Assembly: GCA_016199325.1 (NCBI GenBank)
Contig: JACQGW010000110.1
Location: 1-18,630 of the forward strand
Origin: Chloroflexota bacterium
Lineage (GTDB): Bacteria > Chloroflexota > Dehalococcoidia > JACQGW01
Length of the DNA: 18,630 nucleotides
Direction: 5' to 3'
Shown: piece after piece, positions 1-6,024 of the stretch
How positions within the stretch are numbered: position 1 is the stretch's first letter
Layout: the number at the start of each line of letters is the position of its first letter
The notes under the pieces: model-generated
What the model saw: the letters and a program-made list of their open reading frames with translations, nothing else
The model's database searches: none
What the model was told of the DNA's origin: nothing
Made by a program: the position numbers and the translations under genes

Positions 1-426
1 GAAGACCTGCCAGAAGGGGAAGTTCCAGGGCATGATGGCGAGGACCGGGCCAAGCGGGTCGAAGACGACAGAGCTCTCGGCTGCGCTCGACGGATGCGGC
101 TGGTCTGCCAGGAACTGCGCGGCGTGCTCGGCGAAGAACTCACAGCTCCAGGCGCACTTCTCGACCTCGGCCTCGGCCTCGACGACGGGCTTGCCCATCT
201 CGGCGGTGATCAGGCCGGCAAGGTCGGCTTTGTGCGTGCGCAGATGGACAGCGACGCGCCTCATGAGCGCGCCTCGCTCGGCGAACGGAACGTCACGCCA
301 GCGGAGGAATGCCGCATGGGCGCCGCCAAGCCGCTCGTCGATCTGTCGGGCCGTGAACGGCTCGAACGTCGCCAGCACCTCTTCGGTCGCGGGGTTCACC
401 GATTGGATCGCCGGCCAGGCTGTCAT
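1..426 (-). CDS. Aldehyde dehydrogenase, succinate-semialdehyde type (N-terminal part, cut by window edge)
   Basis: The 142 codons present encode the N-terminal portion of an NAD(P)-dependent aldehyde dehydrogenase, which oxidises an aldehyde to its acid in the cytoplasm. The protein begins MTAWPAIQSVNPATEEVLATF, the usual opening of the family, and ends at the edge in IMPWNFPFWQVF, the cofactor-binding-domain motif typical of the roughly 455-aa succinate-semialdehyde dehydrogenases of the GabD/Sad group. The catalytic Cys and Glu would lie beyond position 1. I chose the ATG at 426 because a GGAG lies about 9 nt upstream and the next upstream ATG meets a stop at once. It is divergent from an aminotransferase, which fits amino-acid or GABA-type degradation, but the substrate is inferred from the motif only. 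Confidence 0.88.
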   Translation of the reverse strand, partial: MTAWPAIQSVNPATEEVLATFEPFTARQIDERLGGAHAAFLRWRDVPFAERGALMRRVAVHLRTHKADLAGLITAEMGKPVVEAEAEVEKCAWSCEFFAEHAAQFLADQPHPSSAAESSVVFDPLGPVLAIMPWNFPFWQVF

Positions 427-478
427 GTCATCTGCTCCGGGATGGAATACGCCGGGTGCTGTCCTGAGCACTGCATCT

Positions 479-521
479 CCCGATCCACGATATCGGGTTT
501 CTGGCTTATGGATAGCCAGAA
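479..521. promoter_or_regulatory. Two adjacent hairpins in the divergent intergenic region
   Basis: Between the divergent dehydrogenase and aminotransferase genes lie two back-to-back inverted repeats. CCCGAT/ATCGGG (479-484 and 492-497) and TTCTGGCT/AGCCAGAA (499-506 and 514-521) each enclose exactly 7 nt. The 8-bp perfect arms of the second could be an operator for a dimeric regulator serving both genes. The structure is seen directly; the role is inferred. Confidence 0.4.
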
Positions 522-535
522 TGCCCGCTATGGAG

Positions 536-541
536 TACAAT
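536..541 (+). promoter_or_regulatory. Candidate -10 box for the aminotransferase operon
   Basis: TACAAT lies 53 nt upstream of the aminotransferase start and just downstream of the two hairpins. No convincing -35 box lies 16-18 nt before it, so an activator would be needed if it is used. The call rests on the hexamer and its position. Confidence 0.3.
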
Positions 542-594
542 CGTCTCCGGCACAACGGGCAGGCCGAGGGCCTTGCCGAATGGAGGATGCCCTG

Positions 595-1776
595 ATGACC
601 ACCGGTTCCTCTCAGCAACTGCGTCAGCCATCTGAAGCGGTCCGCCGCGTCGTGCAGGTGTCCGACCGCGCCCGCGCGCTCGTCGAGGGCTTGAAACCGG
701 GCACCGTTCGGCTCGGCGCCGGCGACCCGGACTTCGAGACGCCGCCCCATATCCGGCGGGCTCTCGTCGAAGCCATCGAGGCCGGCTATTCCCACTACGC
801 GCCGTTCGGCGGCTATCCCGATCTGCGGGCGGCGATTGCCGACGAGCTGACGGCCCTGGGGGCGGGCCGCTGGGCGCCAGAGGACGTCGTCGTCACCAAC
901 GGCGGCTCGGGCGCCATCTTCTCGGCGATCTCCGGCATGCTGAGCCCCGGCGACCAGATTCTCCTGCCACAGCCGACGTTTCCGTCCTACACCAACCAGG
1001 CCCGATTCGTGGGCGCCGAGCCGGTCTACGTGCCGCTCGCCAAGGACTTTCACCTGGACATCGGGGCGATCGATCGGGCCATCGGGCCGCGAACGCGCAT
1101 GATCGCTCTGTGCAATCCCTGCAACCCGACGGGCGTCGTGTTCGAGGAGGGCGAGCTCCGCGCGCTCGCCGACGTGGTCGTGAAGCACAACCTCCTGGTG
1201 CTCGCCGATGAAGCCTATTGGAAGCTGGTCCACGACGGCCGCCCCTTCGTCTCCATGCTCCAGATCGAGGGCCTGCGTGAGCGTGCGCTCTACTGCCAGA
1301 CGTTCTCGAAGACGTACGCGATGACCGGCTGGCGGATCGGCTACCTGGCTGCCCTGAACGGGATGGCGCAGCACTGCCTCGTCGTCAATCAGCTCACGGG
1401 ACAGGTCACCGCCGCCGTCCAGCGGGCCGCGCTGGTCGCGCTGACGGCGCCGAGCGATTGGACCGAGCGGATGCGCCAGGAATATCAAGCCCGCCGGCAG
1501 CTCATGACGGAGCTGGTCGCCGACACGCCCGGCCTCTCGTGGCGGCCGCCCGACGCGGCGTTCTACGCCTTTCTGAAGTTCGAGGCGCCGGTGACCTCGG
1601 CCGAGATGGTCACCCATCTGCGGGACAACGGCGTCCTGGTGAACAGCGGCGCCAATTTCGGGCCGAGCGGCGAGGGCTACATCCGGCTCTCCTTTTCGGT
1701 GGACCGCGCCAGCATCGTCGAGGGCATGCGCCGTATCAAGACCGCCGTCGCCCAGATCGCCGTACCGGCCCGATAA
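595..1776 (+). CDS. PLP-dependent class I/II aminotransferase
   Basis: This 393-aa protein is a fold-type I aminotransferase of the aspartate aminotransferase superfamily, moving an amino group between an amino acid and a 2-oxo acid. Visible hallmarks are N177 in the NPTG motif, D205 and Y208 in LADEAYW (PLP ring contacts), K239 in TFSKTYAMTGWRIGY (the Schiff-base lysine) and R364 in GYIRLSFS (the carboxylate-binding arginine). The length is normal for the family. The frame is open further upstream, but the ATG at 595 has GGAGG 8 nt before it and gives the expected N-terminus, so upstream starts are rejected. It leads a plus-strand set with a membrane protein and an FAD oxidoreductase. The substrate cannot be told from sequence alone; aspartate, tyrosine or alanine types are all possible. 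Confidence 0.93.
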   Translation: MTTGSSQQLRQPSEAVRRVVQVSDRARALVEGLKPGTVRLGAGDPDFETPPHIRRALVEAIEAGYSHYAPFGGYPDLRAAIADELTALGAGRWAPEDVVVTNGGSGAIFSAISGMLSPGDQILLPQPTFPSYTNQARFVGAEPVYVPLAKDFHLDIGAIDRAIGPRTRMIALCNPCNPTGVVFEEGELRALADVVVKHNLLVLADEAYWKLVHDGRPFVSMLQIEGLRERALYCQTFSKTYAMTGWRIGYLAALNGMAQHCLVVNQLTGQVTAAVQRAALVALTAPSDWTERMRQEYQARRQLMTELVADTPGLSWRPPDAAFYAFLKFEAPVTSAEMVTHLRDNGVLVNSGANFGPSGEGYIRLSFSVDRASIVEGMRRIKTAVAQIAVPAR

Positions 1777-1788
1777 GGCGAGGTGACC

Positions 1789-2199
1789 ATGCTCGAGCGG
1801 GTCCACGAGTACATCTTGAGTGAGCTGAGCCACAGCGCCCGCACCGACACCATCTTCGTCGTGACGGCCGTGCTCTTCAACCTGGTGGTGCTGGGAATCA
1901 ACGCCGCGGTGGCGGCTGCCCGGAGCCGATCGGCCGATGTGGTGCTCGCCGTGCTCATCGTGATGACCGTCCTGATCAATGGCCTCGCCATCGTCGCCCT
2001 GCTCCTGGGCCGGCAAACGCGCGCCAGGCTGCTCAACGGCCTCGTCGCCATGTATCGGGACAACCAGGTCGACAAGTACTACGACATGAGTCTCCTCGCC
2101 AGCTATGGCCGGCGCTACCTGCTCTTCGCCGGCATCATCCTGTGCCTGGCCCTGACGGCGATCGTCGTGCCGCTGGTCAGCCGGCTTGTCGGCTATTAG
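1789..2199 (+). CDS. Small three-helix membrane protein, unknown function
   Basis: A 136-aa protein of a family I do not recognise. Hydrophobic segments at about residues 21-44, 50-74 and 110-133 are each long enough to span the membrane. Between the second and third lies a polar, charged loop (about 75-109) containing NQVDKYYDM. The start at ATG 1789 has GAGG 5 nt upstream; a GTG two codons earlier overlaps that ribosome binding site and is less likely. It begins 12 nt after the aminotransferase stop, so the two are probably co-transcribed. There are no transporter or enzyme motifs, and the role could be anything from a membrane anchor to a small channel-like protein. Confidence 0.75.
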   Translation: MLERVHEYILSELSHSARTDTIFVVTAVLFNLVVLGINAAVAAARSRSADVVLAVLIVMTVLINGLAIVALLLGRQTRARLLNGLVAMYRDNQVDKYYDMSLLASYGRRYLLFAGIILCLALTAIVVPLVSRLVGY

Positions 2200-2201
2200 A
2201 C

Positions 2202-2230
2202 TTGCAAATCGTAGCGGATTAGAGTACTGT
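2202..2230 (+). promoter_or_regulatory. Candidate promoter for the FAD oxidoreductase
   Basis: TTGCAA (2202-2207) and TACTGT (2225-2230) are separated by 17 nt, directly after the membrane-protein stop. Initiation near 2237 would give a short leader to the GTG at 2265. This supports that start over the GTG at 2229, which overlaps the -10 box. Confidence 0.45.
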
Positions 2231-2264
2231 GAGCGCCAACCAATTCGCGGTTACAGGAGGATAT

Positions 2265-3473
2265 GTGTCTGACTTCCCGCAAACAGCCGACGTCGTCGTC
2301 ATCGGCGGCGGTCTTCACGGCACCAGTTGCGCCTATCACCTCGCCAAGAAGGGCGCCGGCAAGGTCGTGCTCGTCGAGAAGAAGTTCCTCGCCTCGGGTC
2401 CGACCGGCCGCTCGACGGCCTGCATCCATCGCGCGCACGTCACCGAGTACCTGACGAACTCCATGAACTGGGGGGCGGACGTCTACCGGAACTGGAAGGA
2501 CGTCATCGGCGGCGACTGCGGCTATCGGGAGACCGGCTGGACGAGCTTCACGACGGAAGAGAACCGAGAGGCGTTCGAGGCCAACGTCAGGCTGGCGCAG
2601 TCGCGCGGCGTCGAGATCCGCCTGGTGTCGCCGAGCGACCTGAAGGAGATCGTCCCGCAGATGAACGTCGAGGACATCGCGGTCGGCTCCTACCAGCCGA
2701 AGGCCGGCTTCGCTGACCCGGCGCAGACGACGAACGCCTACGCCAATCGGGCGAAGGAGCTCGGCGCTCAGATCATTCAGTGGACCCAGGTCACGGCGAT
2801 CAAGACCGCCGGCGGCCGGGTCACCGGCGTCTCGACCACGAAGGGCGACGTCGACGCGCCAGTCGTGCTCCTGGCCGGCGGCCTCTGGGCGAACCAACTG
2901 CTCCGGCCGCTCGGCGTCGAGGTGCCGATCAACGCGCAGCGCCACCAGATGGTCATCTTCCGCCGGCCGCCGGACCTCCCGACCCATCCGGACCTCTATG
3001 ATCAGGTCCTTGGGACCTACAGCCGGTGCGACCACGGCGACCTGACGATCTACGGCTTCTTCCGCCACGAGGATCCGGTCGGCCCGGAGAACTACGAGAA
3101 GTTCAACGAAGGGGCCGACTACGACGTCATCGCCCGGAACACCGAGCTGATCGCCCATCGCCTTCCGGTGATGGAGCACGGCCTCTCCCGCGGCGGCTAC
3201 GCGGCGCTCTACGACATCACCCCGGATCATTCGCCGGCGCTCGGCCCGGTCCCGGGGTACGAGGGGCTGCACGTGGACTTCGGCTGGAGCGGCGGCGGCT
3301 TCAAGAACTCGCCGATGACCGGCCACACCATCAGCGAGCGGATCCTGACCGGCCGGTTTGCCGAAGGGCTGGACGCGAGCATGTTCAGCGTGACCCGCTT
3401 CCAGGAAGGCAAGCTGCTCGACTTCGGCGGCGGCACGGCTCGCCGGGCAGCGTACCACCCCGGTATTCACTGA
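2265..3473 (+). CDS. FAD-dependent oxidoreductase, DAO/sarcosine oxidase beta-like family
   Basis: The 402-aa protein belongs to the D-amino-acid oxidase/glycine oxidase-like flavoprotein family (DAO fold). It begins SDFPQTADVVVIGGGLHGTS, with the dinucleotide-binding GxGxxG at G14, G16 and G19. It continues with a SGPTGRSTACIHRAH segment resembling the early FAD/substrate region of sarcosine oxidase beta and dimethylglycine dehydrogenase relatives. It closes with DITPDHSPALGP and HVDFGWSGGGFKNSP, the C-terminal FAD-binding signature. Such enzymes oxidise the C-N bond of secondary or primary amines. The GTG at 2265 has AGGAGG 4 nt upstream and leaves only 8 residues before the Rossmann strand, as is usual. 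The substrate is unknown; with an aminotransferase upstream, amino-acid or N-methyl-amine catabolism is a reasonable inference. Confidence 0.9.
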   Translation: MSDFPQTADVVVIGGGLHGTSCAYHLAKKGAGKVVLVEKKFLASGPTGRSTACIHRAHVTEYLTNSMNWGADVYRNWKDVIGGDCGYRETGWTSFTTEENREAFEANVRLAQSRGVEIRLVSPSDLKEIVPQMNVEDIAVGSYQPKAGFADPAQTTNAYANRAKELGAQIIQWTQVTAIKTAGGRVTGVSTTKGDVDAPVVLLAGGLWANQLLRPLGVEVPINAQRHQMVIFRRPPDLPTHPDLYDQVLGTYSRCDHGDLTIYGFFRHEDPVGPENYEKFNEGADYDVIARNTELIAHRLPVMEHGLSRGGYAALYDITPDHSPALGPVPGYEGLHVDFGWSGGGFKNSPMTGHTISERILTGRFAEGLDASMFSVTRFQEGKLLDFGGGTARRAAYHPGIH

Positions 3474-3587
3474 GCTTCGATCTCCTGGCACCGTTTCTGC
3501 CCCGTGATTGGGAGCGGCGATCGCGAGCCGCACCGCCGCTTGCCTTTTTGCGATGCAACGCAGAAATCTGGCCTGAGGAGGTTCAGC

Positions 3588-3797
3588 ATGCCTGAGGCGA
3601 TCTGGACGCTCGCGCACCTGACGCCGGAGCAGGAGCGGCTACTGAAGGAGGCTGAGACGGCGCTGGGAAACGGGGTACTGCTCTCCTTTTCCGAGAAGCA
3701 GGTCGCTCCCACCGACTTGACGCCCAGCCAGCTCGAATGCTTGCAGGGGCTGGAGCGGAAGCTGCGGATGCCGGTCGTCGCGGTGAAGCCGCGCTAA
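3588..3797 (+). CDS. Small conserved-looking protein, unknown function (69 aa)
   Basis: A short gene with an ideal ribosome binding site (GAGGAGG, 6 nt before ATG 3588), about 110 nt downstream of the FAD oxidoreductase on the same strand. The product begins MPEAIWTLAHLTPEQERLLKEAE, has a charged amphipathic helix at about residues 10-24, and ends in a second helical part (TPSQLECLQGLERKL) followed by MPVVAVKPR. The N-terminal part reads like a short helical protein-interaction module, but I recognise no family. The strong RBS and the position after an oxidoreductase support a real gene, perhaps an accessory factor. Upstream in-frame codons back to 3504 lack an RBS. Confidence 0.65.
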   Translation: MPEAIWTLAHLTPEQERLLKEAETALGNGVLLSFSEKQVAPTDLTPSQLECLQGLERKLRMPVVAVKPR

Positions 3798-3829
3798 GCG
3801 GTCCGGCAGGAGCGCCGCTGGCCGGGGAT

Positions 3830-3926
3830 GAGCTGTCAACGGATTTTGGGAACAGATTGCACGGATTGGCATGCATGCCGTCGATGCCAATCCGCTCAAT
3901 CCGCTCCCAGAATCCGTTGACAGCTC
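3830..3926. repeat. 97-bp imperfect inverted repeat
   Basis: Two 43-nt arms (3830-3872 and 3884-3926) flank an 11-nt loop. Both outer ends read GAGCTGTCAACGGATT on their own strand, and 38 of 43 pairs match. Four of the five mismatches are transitions, so the minus-strand transcript would tolerate most as G-U pairs. There is no T-run, so it is not a standard terminator. The form suits a dispersed palindromic (REP or MITE-like) element. Confidence 0.8.
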
Positions 3927-3937
3927 GCCTCCATCCG

Positions 3938-4062
3938 AGAGCCCCACCCCAGCCCTCCCCGTCCGCAGGGAGGGACTCGCTCTGCTTCCCCCCGCAGATG
4001 GGGGGAGGGGGGCCGTCTCCTCCTCCCCCCGCCGGCGGGGGGACTGAGGGGGGTGCCTTCTC
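3938..4062. repeat. Cluster of GC-rich hairpins
   Basis: Three short C-run/G-run stem-loops follow one another: CCCTCC with GGAGGG (3953-3974), a C6/G6 stem around 3985-4006, and a perfect 18-bp palindrome CCCCCCGCCGGCGGGGGG at 4025-4042. The style matches intergenic REP-like repeats, and a related G-rich stretch lies near 18390-18415. It sits between two convergent genes, where such hairpins may act as weak terminators or mRNA end protectors. Confidence 0.6.
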
Positions 4063-4076
4063 AGCCAGGCGCCGAA

Positions 4077-5528
4077 TCAGGAGAGCGTGGCCGGCCCCAC
4101 ACCAGCCCCGGCGCGGGGGAGGTCGGCCGGCAGCTCGTGCCAGGGTGTCGCCTGCTCGAACGCGTAGGCGGCACGCAGGACCGTCGCCTCGTCCCAGGGG
4201 CGGCCGGCGATCTGGAGGCCGGTCGGGAGCCCGTTGTCGCCCAGGCCGTTCGGCAGCACGATGGCCGGGAAGCCGGTCAGGTTAAAGGGCGAGAAGTACC
4301 GGAGGATAATCTCCCGCCGCGGCACCATCCGGCCGCGATACTCGACCAGATCCTCGCCGATGCGGGCCGCCGTCGTCGGCGTCGCCCGCAGGACGAGGAG
4401 ATCCAGGTCCTCCAGCACCTGGCGATAGTGAACCAGCAGGGATCGGCGCTGGTAGTAGGCGCCGGCCAGGTCTGCGGCCGCCAGGCTCCGCCCGGCGATG
4501 AGCCGCTCGCGGACGTCCTCGCCGTAGTCCTCCGGCCGCTCGTCCAGCCAGCGGCGGTGAATCTCCGCCGCCTCGGCGCCAATGATTGTCCGCAGGATCC
4601 GCCGCGCCTCCAGGAACGGCGGTAGGCGTACAACTCGCAGCTCGGCGCCGAGATCGGCCAGCACCTGCACGGCAGCCTCGAAGTTCCGCCCGATATCGGC
4701 GTCGTCGGGCTCGTCGGGGTCGGCGGCGACGACGCCGATCCGAATCCCCCGAATCCCCGTCCGGAGTCCGGCCGCGAAATCGGGCACCGGGACGTCGGCG
4801 GAGCCGGCGTCCGCCGGGTCGTAGCCGGCCAGGACGTTGAGCATCAGCGCGGCGTCCTCGACGCACTTGGTCATCGGGCCGGCCGTATCAGACGACCAGC
4901 CCAGCGGAAAGATGCCGGTGACCGGCACCCGGCCGAAGGTGGGCTTGATCCCGACGATGCCGCAGGCCGCCGCGGGCGACCGGATGGAGCCGCCGGTGTC
5001 GGAGCCGGTCGCGCCGATGCAGGCGTGGGCGGCGAGCGCTGCGCCCGAGCCGCCGCTGGACCCGCCCGGGTCGTGGTCGAGGTTCCAGGGATTGCGGGTG
5101 CCGCCGTAGTGAGGGTTCTGCGTCGTCCCGCCGTACGCAAACTCGTGGGTGTTCGTCTTGCCGACGATGACGGCGCCGGCCGCGCGCAGGCGGGCGATGG
5201 AGGTGGCGTCGGCGTCTGGGATCCGGCCGGCGAGGATCTTCGATCCGGCGGCGGTAACGACGCCCTGGGTGTCGTAGAGGTCCTTGATCCCGATGGGAAT
5301 CCCGAGGAGCGGATTCGGCTCGCCGCCGGCCACAAGCGCCCGTTCAGCCGCCCGCGCCTCCACCAGCGCCTGCTCGGCCGTGACGGTGACGTAGGCGTTG
5401 ATCAGCGGATTGACCGCCGCGATCCGGTCGAGCACCGCCTGAGTGACCTCGACCGGGGAGACCTGTCGGGCCCGGTAGCGGGCGGTGAGCCCGGCGATGG
5501 TTTCGCGGGCAAGCTCGGGTGCGTTCAT
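4077..5528 (-). CDS. Amidase signature family enzyme (GatA-like fold)
   Basis: A 483-aa amidase of the amidase signature family, which hydrolyses amides with a Ser-cisSer-Lys triad. The triad is visible: K82 in GIPIGIKDLYDTQG, cis-S157 in DHDPGGSSGGSGAALAA and nucleophile S181 in GSDTGGSIRSPAAACG. The spacings of 75 and 24 residues are the same as in GatA. The length is normal. ATG 5528 follows AAGGAGAGG. No gatB or gatC is adjacent and the C-terminal half lacks obvious GatA-specific features, so a stand-alone catabolic amidase is more likely than the tRNA amidotransferase subunit. It is convergent with the preceding cluster, across the repeat-rich gap. Confidence 0.9.
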   Translation of the reverse strand: MNAPELARETIAGLTARYRARQVSPVEVTQAVLDRIAAVNPLINAYVTVTAEQALVEARAAERALVAGGEPNPLLGIPIGIKDLYDTQGVVTAAGSKILAGRIPDADATSIARLRAAGAVIVGKTNTHEFAYGGTTQNPHYGGTRNPWNLDHDPGGSSGGSGAALAAHACIGATGSDTGGSIRSPAAACGIVGIKPTFGRVPVTGIFPLGWSSDTAGPMTKCVEDAALMLNVLAGYDPADAGSADVPVPDFAAGLRTGIRGIRIGVVAADPDEPDDADIGRNFEAAVQVLADLGAELRVVRLPPFLEARRILRTIIGAEAAEIHRRWLDERPEDYGEDVRERLIAGRSLAAADLAGAYYQRRSLLVHYRQVLEDLDLLVLRATPTTAARIGEDLVEYRGRMVPRREIILRYFSPFNLTGFPAIVLPNGLGDNGLPTGLQIAGRPWDEATVLRAAYAFEQATPWHELPADLPRAGAGVGPATLS

Positions 5529-5590
5529 CGTTCCTCTCCTTCTGTGCGGTCAGCCGTCAGCCGTTGGCGTGTGGGTCGCAGATCGCTCCT

Positions 5591-5619
5591 ATCATCGTAC
5601 AGACGGTGGGAAAGCGCAA
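5591..5619 (-). promoter_or_regulatory. Candidate promoter for the amidase
   Basis: Read on the minus strand, TTGCGC (5619-5614) and GATGAT (5596-5591) are 17 nt apart, placing initiation about 55 nt before the amidase start. The -10 match is only moderate. Confidence 0.35.
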
Positions 5620-5771
5620 GTCCCCCCGCATGCGTAACCTCCCCCTATGCAAACCCCAGGAGGTTAATAGGAGCAACCGTGCATGCTGAGGTGCGGAGGC
5701 TGCGGAGGCGGAGCGCGCAGGTTAGTCGTGCGCACTCGCAAGTGCGCTCCCGGGTGGGTAATGTACGCGCG

Positions 5772-5891
5772 ATTGCAGAAAACGGATCCTGTCACCCTGA
5801 GCCGCAGCGAAGGGTCTCCTCGTGGTCGGCCAGGAGATGCTTCGCTGCGGCTCAGCATGACAAGCGGGGCTGCCCGGCGTGTTTCTGCAAT
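5772..5891. repeat. Nested palindromic element, possibly MITE- or REP-like
   Basis: Two 31-nt arms (5790-5820 and 5832-5862) are inverted around an 11-nt loop and share CTGAGCCGCAGCGAAG. Outside them, a second inverted pair, ATTGCAGAAA (5772-5781) and TTTCTGCAAT (5882-5891), bounds the unit like terminal repeats. The arms differ at four positions, and the changes are paired: one arm reads ACCCT...AGGGT, the other ATGCT...AGCAT, so each arm can also fold on itself. No target-site duplication was recognised. Confidence 0.75.
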
Positions 5892-5942
5892 ACTTCGCAC
5901 ACTACCCCGTCGGCCTGTCGGGCCTACTACTTGAATGCGCTA

Positions 5943-5971
5943 TTGACCGCTTCCAGGCGCGGGCCTACAAT
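5943..5971 (+). promoter_or_regulatory. Sigma70-type promoter for the acyl-CoA ligase
   Basis: TTGACC (5943-5948) and TACAAT (5966-5971) are exactly 17 nt apart and lie 54 nt before the ligase start on the same strand. The leader ends in AGGAGG. Both boxes match five of six consensus bases. Confidence 0.65.
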
Positions 5972-6024
5972 GGGTTCCAGGGATTTCAGATCTCCGCGGT
6001 TGACGGACCAGTAGGAGGTTGACG

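Larger units (their letters stand above)
5529..6024. other. 496-bp divergent intergenic region rich in palindromes
   Basis: This gap separates the amidase (-) from the acyl-CoA ligase (+). Near the amidase is the repeated phrase GTCAGCCGTCAGCCG (5549-5563). Further on are a 7-bp stem AACCTCC/GGAGGTT (5636-5642 and 5659-5665), a perfect tight hairpin GCGCACT-CGCA-AGTGCGC (5730-5747), the palindromic element at 5772-5891 and the ligase promoter at 5943-5971. An open plus-strand frame crosses most of it but runs through the palindromic repeat and has no family features, so I read the region as non-coding. Confidence 0.6.

Noticed and set aside
94..594. Long N-terminal extension of the aminotransferase frame
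   Set aside because: It overlaps the opposite-strand dehydrogenase, and the ATG at 595 has the RBS and gives the family length.
2196..3617. 473-codon minus-strand frame opposite the FAD oxidoreductase
   Set aside because: A GC-driven shadow with Arg/Val/Asp-rich composition and no motifs, while the plus strand has a clear family protein.
5748..5775. GGGTGGGTAATGTACGCGCG, reminiscent of a T-box
   Set aside because: It does not match the T-box core and lacks the specifier stem; the downstream gene is not an aminoacyl-tRNA or amino-acid gene.
5025..6014. 329-codon plus-strand frame across the amidase gene and the palindromic element
   Set aside because: It lies antisense to a clear amidase and crosses a repeat; no family features.
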